DNA from: a virus
DNA: 44,066 nucleotides
IMG/VR virus record: IMGVR_UViG_3300030103_005040
Span: 1 to 44,066 of that record
Strand: one strand, 5' to 3'
The translations under genes and the position numbers were made by a program. The notes beneath the pieces were generated by a model. That model was not told the DNA's origin. It was given only the letters and a program-made list of their open reading frames with translations, and did not search any database. Shown here one piece after another: positions 1 to 7,791 of this stretch (position 1 is its first letter; each line of letters opens with the position of its first letter).

Positions 1-1930
1 TTGTACCGCCTGAGCCATCATCTGAAAAGAAAGAAAGGTCAGCGTTGTCAGCGCTTTGTATAAATCTAAAATTACCAGTGTAGTTAATAAACGTACCTTC
101 ACTACCAGTATGATATATTTGAGCGTCAGTACCTGTTCCTAGTTGTAATCCAACAGAATCTAAGAGCGATATAGGTTTAGTATATATTGTTTTTTCAGAA
201 CCACCATCAACTCTAAAGTACTCTGATAAGCCTCCGCTACCATTGTCTGATTTAAACACTATATCTCCATCGTCAGCATCGTTGCTTATGATTAAATTAC
301 CCACAGCATTGTTTATAGTACTATCAGTACCGTCATGAAATATGTCTAAGTCTTCACCTGCTCCAAAAACAACCTTTACATTATCGCCAAACTGCATTTT
401 TTTAGAAACAATAATTTCTTCAGTGCCGCCATCAACTCTAAAATATTCAGTTGTGCCACCACTACCATCGTCTGAACTGAATATTATATCACCATCATCA
501 GTCTTGTTAGTTATAGCTAAGTTACCAACGTTGTTTTCAATATAACTATGACTTCCATTGTGATACAGTTGCAAGTCAAGACCTGAACCTAAAGCAGCTT
601 TGACATTATCATCAAATCTTATAGTTTTAGAAGCTACACTATACCCTAGCCCTCCGTCTAGCCTAAAGTACTCAGTCGTGCCACCGCTACCATCATCGTT
701 TTTAAATATTATATCTTTGTCATTTGCTTTTTGCTGTATGCTTAAATCACCAACATCACTGATAACAAAGTTAGTGCTACCGCTACTATAGATACGCATG
801 TCGTTGTCAGACCCAAAAGCTAACTGTTTACTGTCTAGAAACTGAGTATAACCAGTGCTACCATCTAATCTAAAATATGTTTCAACTCCCCCAGAACCAT
901 CGTCAGACTGAAAGATTATATCTTTATCGTTGTTTTTTTGTCTTATGTATAAATCACCAGTACCAGTTTGGTCAATAAAACTATTACTACCATTGTGTAA
1001 AAATCTTAAATCAAGTCCAGCACCAATACAAAGGGTAGAGTTGTCTGGAAAAACAGTGAAAGGACTAGTATAACCACCATTTAATCTAAAGTATTCTGCT
1101 ACACCACCCGAACCGTCGTCTGTTTGAAAAATTACATCAGCATCATCGGCGGTGTTTACTATTGTTAAGTCGCCTGAAGAGTTAGTAATAGTGCTACCAT
1201 CTAAGTTTATGTTATCAACCTGTAGCGCAGTAAGAGTTCCAAGAGACGTTATATTAGGTTGAGCTGCTGTAGCTAGAGTACTATTAATAGGATGTGAAAA
1301 AGTAAAAGTATCAGAAGCTGCAGTCCACAGTATAGTGGCGTCGTTAGAAGCATCTACAGCGTCTTGAATAGTAATACCAGCACCATCAGCACTACTAGAA
1401 GAGTCGCTAGCACTATAATTTAACGTTATGTTTTTATCTTCAACGTTTAAGTTAGCTGTATTTATAGTTGTTGTTGTGCCACTTATAGTTAAATCGCCAG
1501 TTATTATTGCGTTACCAGAAACGTGTAGTTTTTCAGTTGGACTAGTAGTACCAATACCTACGTTACCTGGATTAGAAAAATAAGCATGCGTTGTACTACC
1601 ATCTAATCTAAGGTATTCTGTTTCACCACCTGATCCATCATCACTTTGTAAAATTAAATCACCATCAGTAGTTGCAGCTTGAATTATAAGGTTGCCTGTA
1701 GTGTTTCGTATGTAAGAATTACTACCATCGTGATATAACCTTAAATCATACCCTGTCCCAAGCGCTAAAGTAGAGGAATCTGGAAATATAGTAAAAGGAT
1801 CACTACCTAATGACCCATCTAAAAAGAAATATGTTTCATTACCACCCGAGCCGTCATCTGCTTGAAATATAATATCTTTATCATCGGCTTGATTTCTTAT
1901 ATAGAAATCACCTGTTTGATTACTTAGGTA
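1..1930 (-). repeat. in-frame fibre repeats, unit about 208-226 bp
   Basis: On the plus strand the DDGSGG-coding core recurs near 9, 231, 457, 681, 889, 1103, 1625 and 1842. Spacings are 222, 226, 224, 208, 214, 522 and 217 bases. The 522-base gap holds the non-repeated block. Copies are diverged at the DNA level, so this is an old protein-level repeat rather than a recent tandem duplication. Confidence 0.85.
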
Positions 1931-2299
1931 AGTATGACTTCCGTTATGAAAAATTCTTAAGTCGTTAGCTGCTCCGAAAGTTGCTTCTTCGTTGTCAGCA
2001 AAATCTACAGCTAGTGTTAAAGTTGTACTACTATCACCAGAAGTGATTATACCATTACCGCCAGCTAAAATAAAGTCAGCGGCGCCTGATGTAAAGCTTA
2101 CAGTGTTAGTGTCGTCAGGCCTAAATGATATACCTGTTATATCACCATCAGCTGGAACATCAGCTTTTACTATTTTGTTGTTTGAATCTAGACCTAAATT
2201 ACCGCCACTAGCAATAGTGCCAGAGCTAACGTTTTCAAGAAAAACATCGTTTCTAAACCTAGATATAAAATGTTGTATGTACTGACCTAAATATTTCAT
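1..2299 (-). CDS. repetitive tail fibre / receptor-binding protein, 3' end outside window
   Basis: The reading frame opens at ATG (2299-2297) and stays open for 766 codons to the window edge, so the C-terminus is missing. The protein is built from a unit of about 70-75 residues: an LGTGxDLxLYHDGSNSYI strand, a GDLxI strand, a DDKDIIFQSDDGSGG turn and an EYFRLDG strand. Eight copies of the DDGSGG turn are visible. A non-repeated block around residues 235-395 contains GNVGIGTTSPTEKLHVSG, a sequence typical of phage fibres. Such repeats are common in long fibres of marine phages and suggest a trimeric beta-rich shaft. The receptor-binding tip and any chaperone domain would lie beyond base 1. The start overlaps the stop of the upstream gene by one base (TAATG). 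I am confident of fibre type; the receptor cannot be inferred. Confidence 0.85.
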   Translation of the reverse strand, partial: MKYLGQYIQHFISRFRNDVFLENVSSGTIASGGNLGLDSNNKIVKADVPADGDITGISFRPDDTNTVSFTSGAADFILAGGNGIITSGDSSTTLTLAVDFADNEEATFGAANDLRIFHNGSHTYLSNQTGDFYIRNQADDKDIIFQADDGSGGNETYFFLDGSLGSDPFTIFPDSSTLALGTGYDLRLYHDGSNSYIRNTTGNLIIQAATTDGDLILQSDDGSGGETEYLRLDGSTTHAYFSNPGNVGIGTTSPTEKLHVSGNAIITGDLTISGTTTTINTANLNVEDKNITLNYSASDSSSSADGAGITIQDAVDASNDATILWTAASDTFTFSHPINSTLATAAQPNITSLGTLTALQVDNINLDGSTITNSSGDLTIVNTADDADVIFQTDDGSGGVAEYFRLNGGYTSPFTVFPDNSTLCIGAGLDLRFLHNGSNSFIDQTGTGDLYIRQKNNDKDIIFQSDDGSGGVETYFRLDGSTGYTQFLDSKQLAFGSDNDMRIYSSGSTNFVISDVGDLSIQQKANDKDIIFKNDDGSGGTTEYFRLDGGLGYSVASKTIRFDDNVKAALGSGLDLQLYHNGSHSYIENNVGNLAITNKTDDGDIIFSSDDGSGGTTEYFRVDGGTEEIIVSKKMQFGDNVKVVFGAGEDLDIFHDGTDSTINNAVGNLIISNDADDGDIVFKSDNGSGGLSEYFRVDGGSEKTIYTKPISLLDSVGLQLGTGTDAQIYHTGSEGTFINYTGNFRFIQSADNADLSFFSDDGSGGT

Positions 2300-2622
2300 T
2301 ATACATTTAATAACACGTCAACTTCATCAGAACCACCAACAGTTATGTATAGTCCAAATTTATTATTGCTATTATTAAATGTTGGTAAATCTTCAGAGTC
2401 TAATACAATAGAAGAATTAAACGGCAAATTAACCGTTTTTAATATATGAAAAGTTTGATTTAAAGTTTGAGACTGCAAAAACAAAGACACTGTAGCGTCA
2501 TTTGAAGCTCTAACATTACATATAACTACAGATAACAACTTGCTAACTCGATCTCCAGGCGCTAACAGCTCGACGTCTACACCTGTAGATCCAGTTATGT
2601 TGTGAAATCTAGTTAAAGCCAT
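2299..2622 (-). CDS. small virion-associated protein of unknown function (107 aa)
   Basis: Encodes 107 residues starting MALTRFHNITGS, rich in Val, Leu, Asn and Ser with alternating hydrophobic residues, as expected for a beta-sandwich. No signal peptide, membrane segment or catalytic motif is visible. It sits between three paralogous small proteins and the tail fibre, to which it is coupled by a one-base stop/start overlap, so a tail or fibre-attachment role is the simplest inference. It ends two bases after the preceding gene's stop. I do not recognise a named family. Confidence 0.7.
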   Translation of the reverse strand: MALTRFHNITGSTGVDVELLAPGDRVSKLLSVVICNVRASNDATVSLFLQSQTLNQTFHILKTVNLPFNSSIVLDSEDLPTFNNSNNKFGLYITVGGSDEVDVLLNV

Positions 2623-2624
2623 GT

Positions 2625-3032
2625 TTAGCTAAACACTTGGTATTCAACTACCATCTCTGTAGAAACACTAGGAGTGATACAAATATCGTCATCTACATCC
2701 CAAGGAAACCACATCCAGTCACCACCGTATAATCTACCTATTTCTTCAGTGTCTGTAGCAGAACCACCGCCAGCGCTTCCAATAGTAATATTGAAAAACT
2801 CAGTTGAGTCAGTTGAAGGGTTATTTATATATACGTAAGCATGTGTAGTAGAAACACTACCAGTTGTGATTAAATCTACTTGATTTGTACTAGTCAATCT
2901 TTTTGTAACAGATGTCATAGTATCTAAACCAGTTGTAGTACCTGCTTTGTATAATACGCCAGTGTTTGATACAGATATGTTGTTATCTGTAATGTCGCTA
3001 GCTAATGAAATTGTTGCGTTTACTGTTGCCAT
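2625..3032 (-). CDS. structural-type protein, third copy of a tandem paralogous trio (135 aa)
   Basis: A 135-residue protein starting MATVNATISLAS. It shares with its two upstream neighbours a MAT-x-ATI-x-L start, a KAGTTTGLD segment, a IGRLYGGDWMWFPW segment near residues 97-112 and an EYQVF C-terminus. The composition (Thr, Ser, Asp, few charged helices) points to a small beta-sandwich. The position between lysis/adhesion genes and the tail fibre suggests a minor virion or fibre-associated component. The function is not recognised; the homology to the neighbours is clear by eye. Confidence 0.7.
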   Translation of the reverse strand: MATVNATISLASDITDNNISVSNTGVLYKAGTTTGLDTMTSVTKRLTSTNQVDLITTGSVSTTHAYVYINNPSTDSTEFFNITIGSAGGGSATDTEEIGRLYGGDWMWFPWDVDDDICITPSVSTEMVVEYQVFS

Positions 3033-3043
3033 ATCTTTATTTA

Positions 3044-3490
3044 TTAAGCGTTAGTTAAAAAGTCTGTGTCTTCGTGGAACAAAGCGTATTCAACAGGTAT
3101 GTCACCAGTTGAAGCCGTCCAGTTTGTAGCTGCTACTTTTATACTAGCGTTTGCATCTGTTTGACTCCAAGGAATAAACATCCAGTCTCCTGCGTAAAGC
3201 TTACCTACTGTTTGAGCGTTTATTGATATAGTCAAATAAAGCGAAGCATCTGTAGCTTTGTTTATAATATAAACTTTACCTGCTAAATTATCACCAGGGG
3301 TTCTGTTTGTAGTATCAGCTGATAGTAATGTTTTTTGTGTTGTTGCTCTTAAATGAACTCTATTTACTCCAGTTGTTTGATCTAAATCAGTTGTAGTACC
3401 TGCTTTCGTGCAAGTAGCCGTTTTAGAGACATTAACTGGATCACCAGCAATGTCTGCACTTGTTAATGTAATAGTTGCTGTTGTTGCCAT
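3044..3490 (-). CDS. structural-type protein, second copy of the paralogous trio (148 aa)
   Basis: A 148-residue protein starting MATTATITLTSAD. It carries KAGTTTDLDQTTGV near residues 29-42, KVYIINKATDAS near 72-83, VGKLYAGDWMFIPWSQTD near 95-112 and ends after EYALFHEDTDFLTNA. The C-terminal extension is longer than in the two sister proteins. It is separated by 11 bases from the downstream copy and 23 from the upstream copy, with A/T-rich leaders and no Shine-Dalgarno-like sequence. The likely role, by position, is a small virion decoration or tail protein. Confidence 0.7.
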   Translation of the reverse strand: MATTATITLTSADIAGDPVNVSKTATCTKAGTTTDLDQTTGVNRVHLRATTQKTLLSADTTNRTPGDNLAGKVYIINKATDASLYLTISINAQTVGKLYAGDWMFIPWSQTDANASIKVAATNWTASTGDIPVEYALFHEDTDFLTNA

Positions 3491-3513
3491 TTTTATTTAT
3501 TGTTTATAATTTA

Positions 3514-3915
3514 TTAATCTACAAAAAGCATATATTCTAGTGTCATGTCATTAGCACTAGGATCTATCTTAATGTCGTTATCTGCATCGTGCGCTGACCA
3601 AGGTATCAAAGCCCAATCACCAGCATATAATCTTCCTATATCTTCTGAGTTTACTGTTATCAAAAAGTACTCTGCAGCCGTTGTAGAAATATTTTTTAAG
3701 TATAGCTTGTGAGCTTTATCTGCCGTGTAATCAGTACCGTCAAACAAAGTGTATTGAGCGTGACCACCTGATACTGTTTTTCTACTTAAGCCGGATGTGT
3801 TAGTAACACCAGTAGAATTACCAGCACCTGTAAGCGTAGCTGATGTAGTTAAAGCTAATTCATCAGATAATAAATCTGTACTAGCTAATATTATTGTTGC
3901 TGTTGTTGTTGCCAT
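3514..3915 (-). CDS. structural-type protein, first copy of the paralogous trio (133 aa)
   Basis: A 133-residue protein starting MATTTATIILAS. It contains the trio's hallmark IGRLYAGDWALIPW near residues 92-105 and an EYMLF C-terminus, but its KAGTTTGLD region has diverged to GAGNSTGVTN. It starts seven bases after the stop of the DUF5675-type gene. The three copies have diverged too far to be a recent duplication yet keep the same order of motifs, which suggests each has a retained, distinct role. Confidence 0.7.
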   Translation of the reverse strand: MATTTATIILASTDLLSDELALTTSATLTGAGNSTGVTNTSGLSRKTVSGGHAQYTLFDGTDYTADKAHKLYLKNISTTAAEYFLITVNSEDIGRLYAGDWALIPWSAHDADNDIKIDPSANDMTLEYMLFVD

Positions 3916-3922
3916 ATCTTAT

Positions 3923-4390
3923 TTAATCAAAGTCTATATATTCAATTGTTACTTCTTGTCCTTGCTCTATCGCTTTTGCAATAGAAGGATAAATTCTTTT
4001 ATACGCGTTAACGCTTTTACCAATGAAACCATCAGGTAACAATTGGTTATTTTCTTGGCTATCGCCCACAAGCAAACACCCAGCAGTATGCTCGTCAGTG
4101 TTTCCAGTGTGTATAAGAATATACTCAAAGTTAGGAACATCAACGACATGCAACATGCCACGGTGTAAACCAGGATATTTTTTACTGTACTTTTCATGAA
4201 AGCCTCCTTCTTTACGTAGCTCAACTCTGTATACGCCTGCTGGCACACGAGTCTCACCTTTTACTTTTAGCACTCTAGCTTCATCTTCTAGCGTATAACA
4301 AAGAAAGTGATTACCTAAATCATTTTCTTCAAACAAAAGACCATGAGTTGAATCTTTTTGCGAACTAAATCGTAATACTTTTAACTTCAT
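3923..4390 (-). CDS. DUF5675-type protein, possible cell-wall enzyme (155 aa)
   Basis: The architecture matches small phage proteins I know as DUF5675: a strand-rich N-terminus with LCYTLEDEAR (residues 30-39), a VPAGVYRVELRKEGGFH segment (49-65), and a conserved ILIHTGNTDEHTAGCLLVG core (91-109). His94, Gly96, Gly104 and Cys105 are arranged like the HxG...GC catalytic signature of L,D-transpeptidase folds, so action on peptidoglycan cross-links is a reasonable inference. It has no signal peptide, which fits a lytic or virion-borne enzyme used with a holin. It starts one base after the stop of the upstream gene. The family call is from memory; the catalytic idea is inference. Confidence 0.6.
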   Translation of the reverse strand: MKLKVLRFSSQKDSTHGLLFEENDLGNHFLCYTLEDEARVLKVKGETRVPAGVYRVELRKEGGFHEKYSKKYPGLHRGMLHVVDVPNFEYILIHTGNTDEHTAGCLLVGDSQENNQLLPDGFIGKSVNAYKRIYPSIAKAIEQGQEVTIEYIDFD

Positions 4391-4391
4391 A

Positions 4392-4793
4392 TTAGTACCC
4401 TGATGTTTGTGTATTTATTGTAGGTGTACTAGTATTTGGTGTAGTAGGCTGTTGCGTTGTAGGTTGAACTACAGATTGCTGCACTGCAGGTTGAACCACA
4501 GGTTGCTGCATAACTGTTGGCATACTAACATTTTGTTGGTTCATGTAAGCTTGAGCTGCTGCAGGTGTAACTACAAATTGTCCTTGAGCTAACTGTTGCG
4601 GTGTTAAGAAATTTATTATACCGCCAGCTAAAGAGCTTGTAATTTGTTCGTGGTTTTGTCCAGGCATATATCCAGTCACGCCATTATATACGTGAGTATG
4701 ATAACCTGTTATGTTATACTGTGTTCCCCATATTAAAGCTTCTTCTATTGTAGAATATAAAGGAACTTGATCTATTATTGTTAATAAACTCAT
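4392..4793 (-). CDS. small protein with Gln/Thr/Pro-rich C-terminal tail (133 aa)
   Basis: Residues 1-75 look folded and contain the segment STIEEALIWGTQYNITGYHT followed by GVTGYMPGQNHEQI, a pattern I associate with small proteins of marine tailed phages. The region from about residue 90 to the end is low-complexity, with repeated QQPVVQPAVQQSVVQPTTQQ-like units and no charged residues, likely a disordered tether. It has no membrane segment or signal peptide. It lies between the outer-membrane barrel gene and the DUF5675-type gene, one base from each. I can offer no function beyond probable virion association. Confidence 0.65.
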   Translation of the reverse strand: MSLLTIIDQVPLYSTIEEALIWGTQYNITGYHTHVYNGVTGYMPGQNHEQITSSLAGGIINFLTPQQLAQGQFVVTPAAAQAYMNQQNVSMPTVMQQPVVQPAVQQSVVQPTTQQPTTPNTSTPTINTQTSGY

Positions 4794-4794
4794 T

Positions 4795-5820
4795 TTAAAA
4801 GATTACATAGTTAATACCACACTTAAAATCATACCACTCCTTGTTCCAGTACTTGTTATACTTGCCTTCAACAAAGCATCCTAAGTTTTTATTTAGCTTA
4901 TATCCGAATATCAAACCACCAGAATAATCGTACCATTGCTCGCCATCATTAAAGTTGTGATATGAAAACTCATTGCCGTTGTCATAATGGTAAGGCATAA
5001 GATTACCCCAGCTATGTAGCCAAAAGTTTTTCTTGTAGTGATAAAAGTCAAAACCTACAATAACAGAGTGTTGCCATTGATTTTGTAGTTCTTTACGCTT
5101 ATCTTCTACAAAGTCTTTTAATATGCCGGGCATAACAACTTCGTTCCAAACTTCCGCGCTAGTAGCTACAATTTCTCCACTAGGATTACGATACTCAGAC
5201 TCGTAAACATCAACGCTATAGCCTTCTTCGATAGCTAAACATGTATAATGTATTCTATTGTTGTCAAATGACCATTCTTCAAGCGGATCGTAACCATAAG
5301 GCTCAGCAAGTCTTTGTACAGCACCAAAGTTAAACGACAACTTACCTTTACCAACTCTAAGTCTTTGTGAAGACTCAAAGTATTCAATGTCTGCAAAACC
5401 ATCTTTAATATATTCGGCTTTAGCTAGCCAATTATCTTTTACATAACGTAGAAAGTGTGTTTGATCAAAATACTCTATACCTTCTTGTCTTTTGTAATCT
5501 ACTTCAAACAAATATTCAAAAGGCGATCTACCAACGCTAGCGGCGTCTGAAAACGATGTTTCTGTGCCATCTTTAAAAGGCGTTGATCCTTCGTAGCCAA
5601 ATCTTTTTATTCTACGTATACCTATTGTTAATGAGTAATCGTACGGAGTAAATATAGTATCGTATACAAGCGCGCTGCCGTCTACAGAATATATTTCTTG
5701 ATCTGATATTGATGTTCCACCGTTTGCTGCAACATAAAACGTAGAAAACTTAAACGCTTTTTTAATTTGTGCGTTAGCTGTAGTAGAAAATATAAATAAA
5801 AGTAATACTAATAACCTCAT
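4795..5820 (-). CDS. secreted outer-membrane beta-barrel-like protein (341 aa)
   Basis: Residues 1-17 form a clean signal peptide ending TTANA before Gln18, the usual Bacteroidetes pattern. The mature protein is rich in Tyr, Phe, Trp and alternating strands (for example FLFEVDYKRQEG-like and GLIFGYKLNKNLGCFVEGKY stretches) and ends GINYVIF, a terminal Phe as in the beta-signal of outer-membrane barrels. Predicted location is the host outer membrane, reached through Sec and the BAM machinery. Its start overlaps the stop of the T9SS cargo gene by four bases (ATGA), so the two are translated together and may act together. It does not look like PorP/SprF. A barrel of this kind in a virion gene operon is odd; a role in superinfection exclusion or anchoring the cargo is inference. 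Confidence 0.65.
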   Translation of the reverse strand: MRLLVLLLFIFSTTANAQIKKAFKFSTFYVAANGGTSISDQEIYSVDGSALVYDTIFTPYDYSLTIGIRRIKRFGYEGSTPFKDGTETSFSDAASVGRSPFEYLFEVDYKRQEGIEYFDQTHFLRYVKDNWLAKAEYIKDGFADIEYFESSQRLRVGKGKLSFNFGAVQRLAEPYGYDPLEEWSFDNNRIHYTCLAIEEGYSVDVYESEYRNPSGEIVATSAEVWNEVVMPGILKDFVEDKRKELQNQWQHSVIVGFDFYHYKKNFWLHSWGNLMPYHYDNGNEFSYHNFNDGEQWYDYSGGLIFGYKLNKNLGCFVEGKYNKYWNKEWYDFKCGINYVIF

Positions 5821-7643
5821 TGTACAATAAGCTTTGTTGTTATGTTTAAGTTGCCTCTAATTATTTTAACTAAATAAAAACCTCTATCTAGTTTTAGCTG
5901 TGTAGTGCTTTCAACTTCGTAAACAAGCTTGCCTTCTATGCTATACACTTGCACGTCAACTTCAGCATTAAAGTTTACTAAACCTGTAGAAGGATTAGGA
6001 TAAGGTAAAACTCCTAGCCTATTAAAAGACTCTACGCTTGTAGGCCCAGTCCAACCGTCTTGACAGTAAGCGTATAAATCATCGCAAGCATAATCCCACT
6101 GGTCATCGCAACAGTAAGGATCTACTTCTATCACCCACTCAAAACAAGCATTAGGAACGTAGTATATATCACCAACGTAGCAATCAGCAGAATAATAGCA
6201 ACTACTGTCTGGTACGTTAGCCTCTGCACTATAATTAATAGCGGTCGGATCAGTACAACCAGGCAGTGGATAAATACAAGAGCCATTATCAGTGTTTGCA
6301 ACTTCGTTATAGTTTAATGCTGTACTGTCGGTACAACCGTTAATAGTTGGTATACAACCTCCATTATCAGTGTTACACGTGTCGCAGTAATTGAAAGCTG
6401 TAGGATCAATACATCCAAACACTATAGGTACACAACTACCGTCTTCTACGTTTGCGTTAGGGTTATAGTTAAACGCATCGTCGTCCATACAACCTAAAAC
6501 AACTTCTATACAAGATCCTTCAAGCTCTACGTTAGCGTCAGGGTTATAGTTAAAGGCTGTAGAATCCATACAACCTAAAACGATTAGCGTTAGACAAGAA
6601 CCGTCTTCAAAGTCAGCGTCTGCGTTATACTCGATGTAATTCGGATTTGTACAACCAGCCACGTAGTAGCAACTTCCGTCGTCTGTGTTAACACTATCAT
6701 TGTAATTTAAAGCTGTTTGATCTATACAGCCGTAAGTTTTTTCTATACAGTTATTGCCACAATATGGCATACCGTATTGTATTTGAAATGGTGCAAGTGG
6801 ACTAGCAAAGCCGCCTGGCTCATTTATTGTTATGTCTTCTTCAGAATATAAGCTATAACCGCACTGAACAGCGGTAAAGTCCGACTGTTGTGTTATGTTA
6901 AACTTAACGCCAACAGGTTCTGATATACTTAACTCAAAAGTAAATGTAGTGTCAAAGCCGTCTTCTAAAGTAAATATACCTAAGAAGTTATCGCCTTGAA
7001 ATACTTGTAAGTAAGATCCAGCCCAACCGTTTCCAGCTAAGTCTGTTAGTGTTAAGTTGTACGTGCAGCTATCAGTTAAAACATCTGTATTAGCTAAACT
7101 GTCATAGTTAAAAGCCTCTACATCTGTACACCCGTATAGCTTTGGAGTGTAACACATACCCGTGTCTACTGTTGCTATTGGCAAAAACTCTACAAAGCTT
7201 TCGTCCATACAACCATATATCGGTGGCGGCGGAGCGCAGTCTTCTAACGTAAAGCCATGAAAAGCAGCATACCCAAAGTTAGCAGAGTCTGGTTGTACTA
7301 TAGTGTCTCCACAGTGTACTACATAATACGAGCCATCCTGTCCGCCCCATAAACTACCTTGTACGCCATCGCCGTATTGATCAGCTATATTAAATATATA
7401 TTCGCCGTTAGGTATACATAGCTGCGTTACTTGAGGTGAATAATCTACTATATCTACGTAAGGTCCACCTGAAATAATAGTGTCTTCTAACTCTGTAATA
7501 ATAGCCCAAGAAGTTTCTTCTGGGTATTGATCAGGATTAATAATTATGTTTACGTATGTACCATTAGGACATTGAGCATTTGCAACGCAAGATATTACCA
7601 TTGCAAAAAATAAAAATATATATAAGTATGCTATTTTTTTCAT
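5817..7643 (-). CDS. secreted multi-repeat protein with T9SS type A C-terminal sorting domain (608 aa)
   Basis: The signal peptide is residues 1-23 (ending CVANA before Gln24). An N-terminal beta domain (about 25-142, with YGDGVQG) is followed by two repeats, a second beta domain (about 195-300, with AGNGWAG) and more repeats to about 483. Nine repeats follow the pattern GC-[TMI]-D-x3-A-x-NY-x5-N-x2-DGSC, each with two Cys and an Asp-rich loop that may bind calcium. A Cys-rich stretch (about 485-530) precedes a C-terminal domain (about 543-608) with PYPNPSTG, VQVYSIEGKLVYE and GFYLVKI, the three blocks of the Por/T9SS type A sorting signal. The protein should be exported by Sec, moved across the outer membrane by host T9SS and attached to the cell surface. 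It is coupled to the barrel gene downstream and a 48-residue gene upstream by four- and one-base overlaps. Confidence 0.85.
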   Translation of the reverse strand: MKKIAYLYIFLFFAMVISCVANAQCPNGTYVNIIINPDQYPEETSWAIITELEDTIISGGPYVDIVDYSPQVTQLCIPNGEYIFNIADQYGDGVQGSLWGGQDGSYYVVHCGDTIVQPDSANFGYAAFHGFTLEDCAPPPPIYGCMDESFVEFLPIATVDTGMCYTPKLYGCTDVEAFNYDSLANTDVLTDSCTYNLTLTDLAGNGWAGSYLQVFQGDNFLGIFTLEDGFDTTFTFELSISEPVGVKFNITQQSDFTAVQCGYSLYSEEDITINEPGGFASPLAPFQIQYGMPYCGNNCIEKTYGCIDQTALNYNDSVNTDDGSCYYVAGCTNPNYIEYNADADFEDGSCLTLIVLGCMDSTAFNYNPDANVELEGSCIEVVLGCMDDDAFNYNPNANVEDGSCVPIVFGCIDPTAFNYCDTCNTDNGGCIPTINGCTDSTALNYNEVANTDNGSCIYPLPGCTDPTAINYSAEANVPDSSCYYSADCYVGDIYYVPNACFEWVIEVDPYCCDDQWDYACDDLYAYCQDGWTGPTSVESFNRLGVLPYPNPSTGLVNFNAEVDVQVYSIEGKLVYEVESTTQLKLDRGFYLVKIIRGNLNITTKLIVQ

Positions 7644-7789
7644 TAGTAATCTTTATATTTTCTTATTTCTTTTCTAGCTTCTTTAGTTAGCTTGCCTTCT
7701 TTTTTTAATTTTTTTCTAGCAGCTTTTTTAGCTTTACGCAACTCTTTATTACCTAACAAAGGCAAAGGACTTTTCATTTTAAATGCCAT
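7643..7789 (-). CDS. 48-aa lysine-rich miniprotein
   Basis: ATG at 7789-7787 opens a 48-residue frame ending TAA at 7645-7643, exactly filling the gap between two secreted-protein genes. The stop shares one base with the start of the T9SS cargo gene (TAATG). The sequence starts MAFKMKSPLPLLGNKELRKA and continues with a run of Lys, Ala, Arg and Glu to KEIRKYKDY, a basic amphipathic helix. The MAFK start and the KSPL motif match the other basic miniproteins at 8.4-10.5 kb, especially the one at 9928-10086, so I place it in that group. A nucleic-acid-binding role is inference. Confidence 0.6.
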   Translation of the reverse strand: MAFKMKSPLPLLGNKELRKAKKAARKKLKKEGKLTKEARKEIRKYKDY

Positions 7790-7791
7790 AA

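Noticed and set aside
342-2285. Several plus-strand frames of 60-100 codons inside the tail-fibre region
   Set aside because: They lie antisense to a clearly coding, repetitive minus-strand frame and mirror its repeats.
3967-4257. Minus-strand 96-codon frame with hydrophobic segments
   Set aside because: It lies wholly inside the DUF5675-type gene in another frame, and that gene has conserved motifs.
4795-5820. PorP/SprF-like T9SS partner protein
   Set aside because: Its neighbour is a T9SS cargo, but I see none of the PorP/SprF N-terminal sequence pattern; only a general barrel can be supported.
5817-7643. Lipoprotein signal (VISC at residues 16-19) on the T9SS cargo
   Set aside because: The sequence continues to ANA-Gln, a normal signal peptidase I site, and T9SS cargo is not lipidated at the N-terminus.
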